A model generated the notes under the pieces. That model did not search any database, had not been told where the DNA came from, and worked only from the letters and a program-made list of their open reading frames with translations. Position numbers and translations under genes: made by a program. DNA of 64,000 nt, from contig JAHZBA010000008.1 of assembly GCA_019423635.1 (NCBI GenBank), positions 25,497-89,496 on the forward strand, given 5' to 3'. Positions within the stretch are counted from its first letter, which is position 1. Every line of letters starts with the position of its first letter. Below are positions 60,452 through 64,000 of this stretch, in pieces. The DNA comes from Clostridiales bacterium (GTDB lineage: Bacteria; Bacillota; Clostridia; Oscillospirales; Oscillospiraceae).

Positions 60452-61213
60452 TTAAAAGACCTGACCAATGGCCAGCCCTACGGCGGCCCCGATGGCAATG
60501 GCCGTCCCCGTCAGCATGGAGTCGGCGGCGCGGCTGAGGCCGGAGATGGTGTCCCCGGCCATGATCTCCCGCATGGCGTTGGTCAGCGGTACGCCGGGGA
60601 CCAGGACCATCAGCGTGCTGATGCTCACGATATCCACATTGTTTCCCAGCCCCAGGCGGACCAGTATCAGCGACAGCAGGGAGCCCACCGCGCTGCAGAT
60701 GACCGTGCGGAAGAAGTGGTTGGCCCCGATGACCCGCCGCCCATACAGCAGGCAGATCCCCACGGCCAGCCCGCCGATCATGGCACAGACGGCGTCCGCA
60801 ATCCCGCCGCCGAACAGGGGGGAGAAGAAGGCGGAGGCCGCGCCGTAGCCCAGCAGCACCTGCCAGGGGGCGTACTGGGGCGCGCGGGCCGGCAGGGCCT
60901 CCATCATGGCCCGGGCCTCGTCAATGGGGGGCGTCTCGGCGCAGAGCTGGCGGCAGAGCTCGTTGCACCGCTCCAGCAGCTCGATGTCCGTGCCGTGGGG
61001 CCCTACCCGGCACATCCGGGTGATGGGGTGGCCCTCCGGCGTGGTGATGCTGACGATGATGCACTTGGGCACCGAGAACACCTCCGGGGAGGCGATCCCG
61101 TAGGCCTGGAGCAGGCGGCTCATTGATTCCTCTACCCGGTAGATCTCCGCGCCGCTGAACATGAGCTGATAGCCCAGCTCCGAGGCGAGATTGAGCAGTT
61201 TTTCATAGTCCAT
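60452..61213 (-). CDS. Threonine/serine exporter family protein, ThrE large part (DUF1212)
   Basis: This is a 253-residue membrane protein. The N-terminal soluble part (1-115) begins MDYEKLLNLASELGYQLMFSGAEIYRVEESMSRLL, the DUF1212 start. It is followed by about five helices, including LVLVPGVPLTNAMREIMAGD, the conserved permease motif. ATG 61213 follows GGGGAGG; the much longer upstream open frame is rejected. It pairs with the downstream DUF3815 protein for probable amino acid export. Confidence 0.87.
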   Translation of the reverse strand: MDYEKLLNLASELGYQLMFSGAEIYRVEESMSRLLQAYGIASPEVFSVPKCIIVSITTPEGHPITRMCRVGPHGTDIELLERCNELCRQLCAETPPIDEARAMMEALPARAPQYAPWQVLLGYGAASAFFSPLFGGGIADAVCAMIGGLAVGICLLYGRRVIGANHFFRTVICSAVGSLLSLILVRLGLGNNVDIVSISTLMVLVPGVPLTNAMREIMAGDTISGLSRAADSMLTGTAIAIGAAVGLAIGQVF

Positions 61214-61642
61214 CGAAATACCTCCCCGGATGGACAGGATCCGGCGTCCCGGCAGGGCGCCCTGGACAGGGGCGGGACTGCCTGTGCGAGTGGCAGGGGC
61301 CGCGGACTGAGGTGCAGCATTCGCTGTAATCCGCCGCAGAGCGCCTGTTCTCTCCAAAAGATCAGGGCGGAGACGCTGTGCCGGGCAGGCAGCGCCTCCG
61401 GAAAAGGTTTGCCCAAGAGTGTAGCACAAAAGAGGAAACGCCGTCAATCCCAAAAGGGAACAAACCGGGGCGGCCGCACAGAAAAATTCTGGGTCAGCCT
61501 GCCGGATTGCGCGCCCCGCCTGGGAGGAAACCGCCGGTTCCCGGCGTCCGGAGAGCGACGGCTGTCCCGCACGGACCCCCATGCCGCCGATACAGGAAAA
61601 ACTGCCGGTGCATTCGCGGATGCACCGGCAGTTGCGGAAAAA
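61214..61642. other. 429-base intergenic region
   Basis: Apart from the terminator at 61600-61633 nothing recognisable is seen. The minus-strand frame running from 61582 into the thrE-type gene has a composition and sequence unlike a protein domain. Confidence 0.5.
61600..61633 (-). terminator. Terminator of the cytidylate-kinase-like gene
   Basis: A 14-bp perfect stem (AACTGCCGGTGCAT and complement) with a 6-base loop is followed on the minus strand by TTTTCCTG, ten bases beyond the stop codon. Confidence 0.85.
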
Positions 61643-62296
61643 TCAGTGGGACTGGGTGGGATCTTCCTCCGTGGGACTGGGGATGGGGTTCTCCTTGTGC
61701 TCCACCATGGCGCGGATCAGCTCCACGGTGCCGCCCAGGCCCAGATAGCTGGAGTCCAGGCAGAAGTCATAGCTGTCCACTGCGCCCCACTTCTGGGAGG
61801 AGTAATACTCGTAATAGGAGGCCCGGCGCTTGTCGGTCTTCAAAATCAGCTGGCGGGCCTTCTCCGGGGGGAGATTCTGCCGCTTGGCCACCCGCTGGAT
61901 GCGGACGTCCATGGGGGCGTAGATGAACAGGCTCAGGTGGTTGGGATTCTCCGCCAGGGCATAGTCGGCGCAGCGGCCGATCATCACGCAGGGCCCCTGC
62001 TCCGCCAGATGGCGGATGGTGTCAAAGGTGGCCAGGTAGACCTGCTGCTCCAGGGAGTCGCCGGCGCCCGCTCCAGGGAGGGCGAACATATAGGAGTCCA
62101 TGGCAATGGAGTACAGCAGACTCTTGGGCCGCTCGTCGAAGTTTTCAAAGATCTTCTCGCAGAGGCCGCTCTTCTTGGCGGCCTCCTGCAAGAGCTCCTT
62201 GTCGTAAAAGGGGATGCCGAGCTCCTTGGCCACGCGGATGCCCACTTCCTTGCCGCCGCTGCCAAACTGCCGGCCGATGGTGATGATGGTTTTCAT
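61643..62296 (-). CDS. Cytidylate kinase-like family protein
   Basis: This is a P-loop kinase-fold protein of 217 residues (Cytidylate_kin2 family). The start MKTIITIGRQFGSGGKEVGIRVAKELGIPFYDKELL is characteristic; the phosphate loop is GRQFGSGGKE (8-17) in place of a strict GxxGxGK[ST]. Later CVMIGRCADYAL and an AKRQNLPPEKARQLI lid segment match the family. The substrate is unknown; members are common in gut Clostridia next to transport or stress genes. GGAGGAA precedes the ATG. Confidence 0.85.
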   Translation of the reverse strand: MKTIITIGRQFGSGGKEVGIRVAKELGIPFYDKELLQEAAKKSGLCEKIFENFDERPKSLLYSIAMDSYMFALPGAGAGDSLEQQVYLATFDTIRHLAEQGPCVMIGRCADYALAENPNHLSLFIYAPMDVRIQRVAKRQNLPPEKARQLILKTDKRRASYYEYYSSQKWGAVDSYDFCLDSSYLGLGGTVELIRAMVEHKENPIPSPTEEDPTQSH

Positions 62297-62513
62297 GGGA
62301 GTTCCTCCTTGCGTTCCGTCTCCATGAACGCATCCGTGCGCCGGGCATAGAGACCGTTGAAGCTGCGGGAATCCTGTGCGGCATCCGGCGGTGCCGGGGC
62401 GGCGTACAGGACCGCTCTGAAATTATTATAGCACGCCGCCGCCAAGGCGTCAAATGGAACCGGAGGAAACTGGCCGCGGCTTGATGGGCGTGCCCCGGCC
62501 GGCCTCCCGGGGC

Positions 62514-63017
62514 TCAGCAGGCCGGGGGCTCCTTGCCAAGACGGCGGTACATGGTTTTCTTCACCGCCCGGAGAATGTTCTCATACCCCGTGCAGCGGCA
62601 CAGATGCCCGGAGAGGCGCTTGCGGAGCTCCTCGTCGCTGTACTCCACGCCGCTCTCCAGAATCTCCACCGCCGTCATCAGAAAGCCCGGCGTGCAGAAG
62701 CCGCACTGGACCGCGGTCTCGTCGATGAAGGCCTGCTGGATGTCGCTGAGCTCCCCGTTGGGGCCCAGGAGGCTCTCCAGGGTGCGGACCCGCTTTCCCT
62801 CCGCCCAGACAGCCAGGTAGATGCAGGAGTTGAAGGCCTCGCCGTTGATCAGCACGGTGCAGGCGCCGCACTCGCCCACCTCACAGCCCTTTTTGACGGA
62901 GGTCGTCCGGAAGTCGTTCCGCAGCAGGTCCGTGAGGCTGGCGCGGACATCCACGGTCCGTTCCACGTCCCGGCCGTTGAGATTGAAATGGATGGTCTGA
63001 TACTGAACTGCGCTCAC
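62514..63017 (-). CDS. Xanthine dehydrogenase family 2Fe-2S subunit
   Basis: This is the small iron-sulfur subunit (167 residues) of a molybdenum hydroxylase (xanthine dehydrogenase/aldehyde or nicotinate hydroxylase type). The plant-type 2Fe-2S cluster uses Cys45, 50, 53 and 65 (CEVGECGAC...C). The second cluster uses Cys105, 108, 140 and 142 (QCGFCTPG...HLCRCTGY). The GTG start overlaps the stop of the FAD subunit gene. The molybdopterin subunit is not downstream; the next 217 bases are non-coding, followed by a kinase-like gene. Confidence 0.92.
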   Translation of the reverse strand: MSAVQYQTIHFNLNGRDVERTVDVRASLTDLLRNDFRTTSVKKGCEVGECGACTVLINGEAFNSCIYLAVWAEGKRVRTLESLLGPNGELSDIQQAFIDETAVQCGFCTPGFLMTAVEILESGVEYSDEELRKRLSGHLCRCTGYENILRAVKKTMYRRLGKEPPAC

Positions 63018-63898
63018 TGCACGTCACCTCCCGCCCGTCTGACGGCCTCCAGAAAGGCCCGCCGCGCACACTCCACGGCGATGTGGAGCCGGAAGTCCCG
63101 GGCCGCCCGCCAGGAGTCCCGGGGCTGGATGTCCTCGGTCACAGCCCGGGCAAACCGCTCCGCCAGCTCCAAAGAGACCGGCTGTCCCGCTGCCAGAGAT
63201 TCCGCGTGGGAGGCCCGCAGAGGCACCGGACCCGCCACGCCGAAGGCCGCCCGGGCCCGCTCCACGGTGGTTTTGTCCGGGGAGAGGCGGACGTTGACAG
63301 AGGTGCCCAGGGTGGCGATGTCCATGGCGCTGCGCATGGCGTACTTGATGTAGTGGCCATAGGTGCGCTCATAGCTCTCCCTGGAGATCAGGATGGCCGT
63401 CTGGAGCTCCCCCGCCCGGATGTCCACCTTGCCCGCGGCGATATAGAATTCACCAATGGGCTGGCGGCGGACGCCCTCCGGCCCTGTCAGTTCGATGACG
63501 GCGTCGTAGGCGAAAAGGGTGGAGGCGGAGTCGGCGGAGGTGACACCGTTGCAGGTGTTGCCGCCGATGGTGCCGATGTTGCGGATCTGAGGCCCGCCCA
63601 CCTGATCCACAGCCTCGCCCAGGACGGGGAGGTGCTTTTGAATCAGGGGGTTCCGGGTGATCCGGGAGAAGGTGGTGAGGGACCCGATCCGGAGGGTTCC
63701 GTCGTCTTCCAGGGAGACCCCCTGGAGCGCTTCCAGGCCGTGGATGGAGATCAGCTCCGCACCGGCCCGTTTCCCCTCCCGCATCTGGACCAGCACATCC
63801 GATCCGCCGGCGATGATCTGGGCGTCCGGGTGGGCCAGACGGAGCGCCACGGCGTCGGCCACGCTCTTGGCCTGATACAGGGCTTTCATGTCATACAT
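63014..63898 (-). CDS. Xanthine dehydrogenase family FAD-binding subunit
   Basis: This is the FAD-binding middle subunit (294 residues) of the same molybdenum hydroxylase. It passes electrons from the 2Fe-2S clusters to the acceptor. FAD motifs IIAGGSDVLVQMREGKR (34-50) and IGTIGGNTCNGVTSADSAS (about 109-127) are clear, and a CO-dehydrogenase-type C-terminal domain follows (about 180-290). GGGAG precedes the ATG. The large catalytic subunit would be expected upstream, beyond the window edge, or elsewhere in the genome. Confidence 0.92.
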   Translation of the reverse strand: MYDMKALYQAKSVADAVALRLAHPDAQIIAGGSDVLVQMREGKRAGAELISIHGLEALQGVSLEDDGTLRIGSLTTFSRITRNPLIQKHLPVLGEAVDQVGGPQIRNIGTIGGNTCNGVTSADSASTLFAYDAVIELTGPEGVRRQPIGEFYIAAGKVDIRAGELQTAILISRESYERTYGHYIKYAMRSAMDIATLGTSVNVRLSPDKTTVERARAAFGVAGPVPLRASHAESLAAGQPVSLELAERFARAVTEDIQPRDSWRAARDFRLHIAVECARRAFLEAVRRAGGDVQ

Positions 63899-63915
63899 AG
63901 CAGACTCCCTTTCTT

Positions 63916-64000
63916 GAATTAGGAATTAGGGGTTAGGAATTAGGGGTTAGGAATTAGGAGTTAGGAATTAGGAGTTAGGAATTAGGAGTTAGGAATTAGG
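63916..64000. repeat. Short-unit tandem repeat at the window edge
   Basis: The last 85 bases are tandem copies of a GAATTAGGAGTTAG-like unit (14 bases, with 7-base half-units TTAGGAA / TTAGGAG / TTAGGGG). It continues to the end of the window, so the true length is unknown. It lies just upstream of the FAD-subunit gene and would occupy its promoter region. Confidence 0.9.

Noticed and set aside
61216..61582. N-terminal extension of the DUF1212 protein
   Set aside because: The sequence is not domain-like and a strong GGGGAGG site precedes the ATG at 61213.
1..64000. tRNA, rRNA, CRISPR array, prophage or intact insertion sequence
   Set aside because: None could be recognised on reading both strands; repeats seen are short, local and of other kinds.

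Overview
The window is a GC-rich (visibly near 60%) chromosomal segment from an anaerobic, spore-forming Clostridia-type Firmicute. It most resembles gut Oscillospiraceae-like lineages; the genus cannot be fixed from sequence alone. The evidence is a four-subunit 2-oxoacid:ferredoxin oxidoreductase, the hprK / rapZ-yvcK-whiA block, a dcw division/wall cluster with a DNPR-type (meso-diaminopimelate) MurE, a SpoIVB sporulation protease, zinc-type L28/L32 ribosomal proteins, and sigma-A promoters with strong AGGAGG ribosome sites. No rRNA, tRNA, CRISPR array, intact IS or prophage was seen.

Layout. 1-3.4 kb: the end of a RidA gene and a 2-oxoacid:ferredoxin oxidoreductase operon (gamma, delta, alpha, beta) closed by an 18-bp-stem terminator. 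3.4-3.7 kb: a structured non-coding element that may be a leftover IS605-type omega-RNA/right end. 3.7-15.4 kb: a self-contained catabolic locus. A divergent DeoR regulator faces pyrimidine-nucleoside phosphorylase, two SDR dehydrogenases, a BMP-type nucleoside ABC importer, a cupin, an MtnA-like sugar-1-phosphate isomerase and a class II aldolase. Read together these predict nucleoside import, phosphorolysis to pentose-1-phosphate, isomerisation to pentulose-1-phosphate and cleavage to DHAP plus a short aldehyde. This is the strongest candidate for a little-described system here.

15.4-23 kb: an Ntn-type choloylglycine-hydrolase-family enzyme, then a second accessory locus on the minus strand: two DUF5058 membrane paralogues, one further membrane protein and two tandem M20 peptidase paralogues. 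It is divergent from a 439-residue three-part putative regulator. 23-31 kb: small regulators and housekeeping genes (RluD-type pseudouridine synthase, YceD-rpmF, der, plsY, gpsA, rpmB). 31-39 kb: a TraX-like membrane acyltransferase, hprK, ROK glucokinase, murB, rapZ, yvcK, an unknown gene, whiA and a C_GCAxxG_C_C protein. 39-44.6 kb: dnaE, rsmD, coaD and a coiled-coil gene.

44.9-58.7 kb: the dcw cluster mraZ-rsmH-ftsL-pbp(PASTA)-murE-mraY-ftsW-murG-murA-ftsQ-ftsZ. It lacks murC, murD, murF and ftsA and carries two odd intergenic structures: an 84-bp tandem repeat after mraZ and a duplicated murE 3' end. 58.9-64 kb: spoIVB, a split ThrE-type exporter, a cytidylate-kinase-like protein and two subunits of a xanthine-dehydrogenase-family molybdoenzyme. 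The window ends in a short-unit tandem repeat.

Protein names come from motif recognition by eye; no database search was run. Start codons were chosen by ribosome-site position and are stated where they differ from the longest frame.
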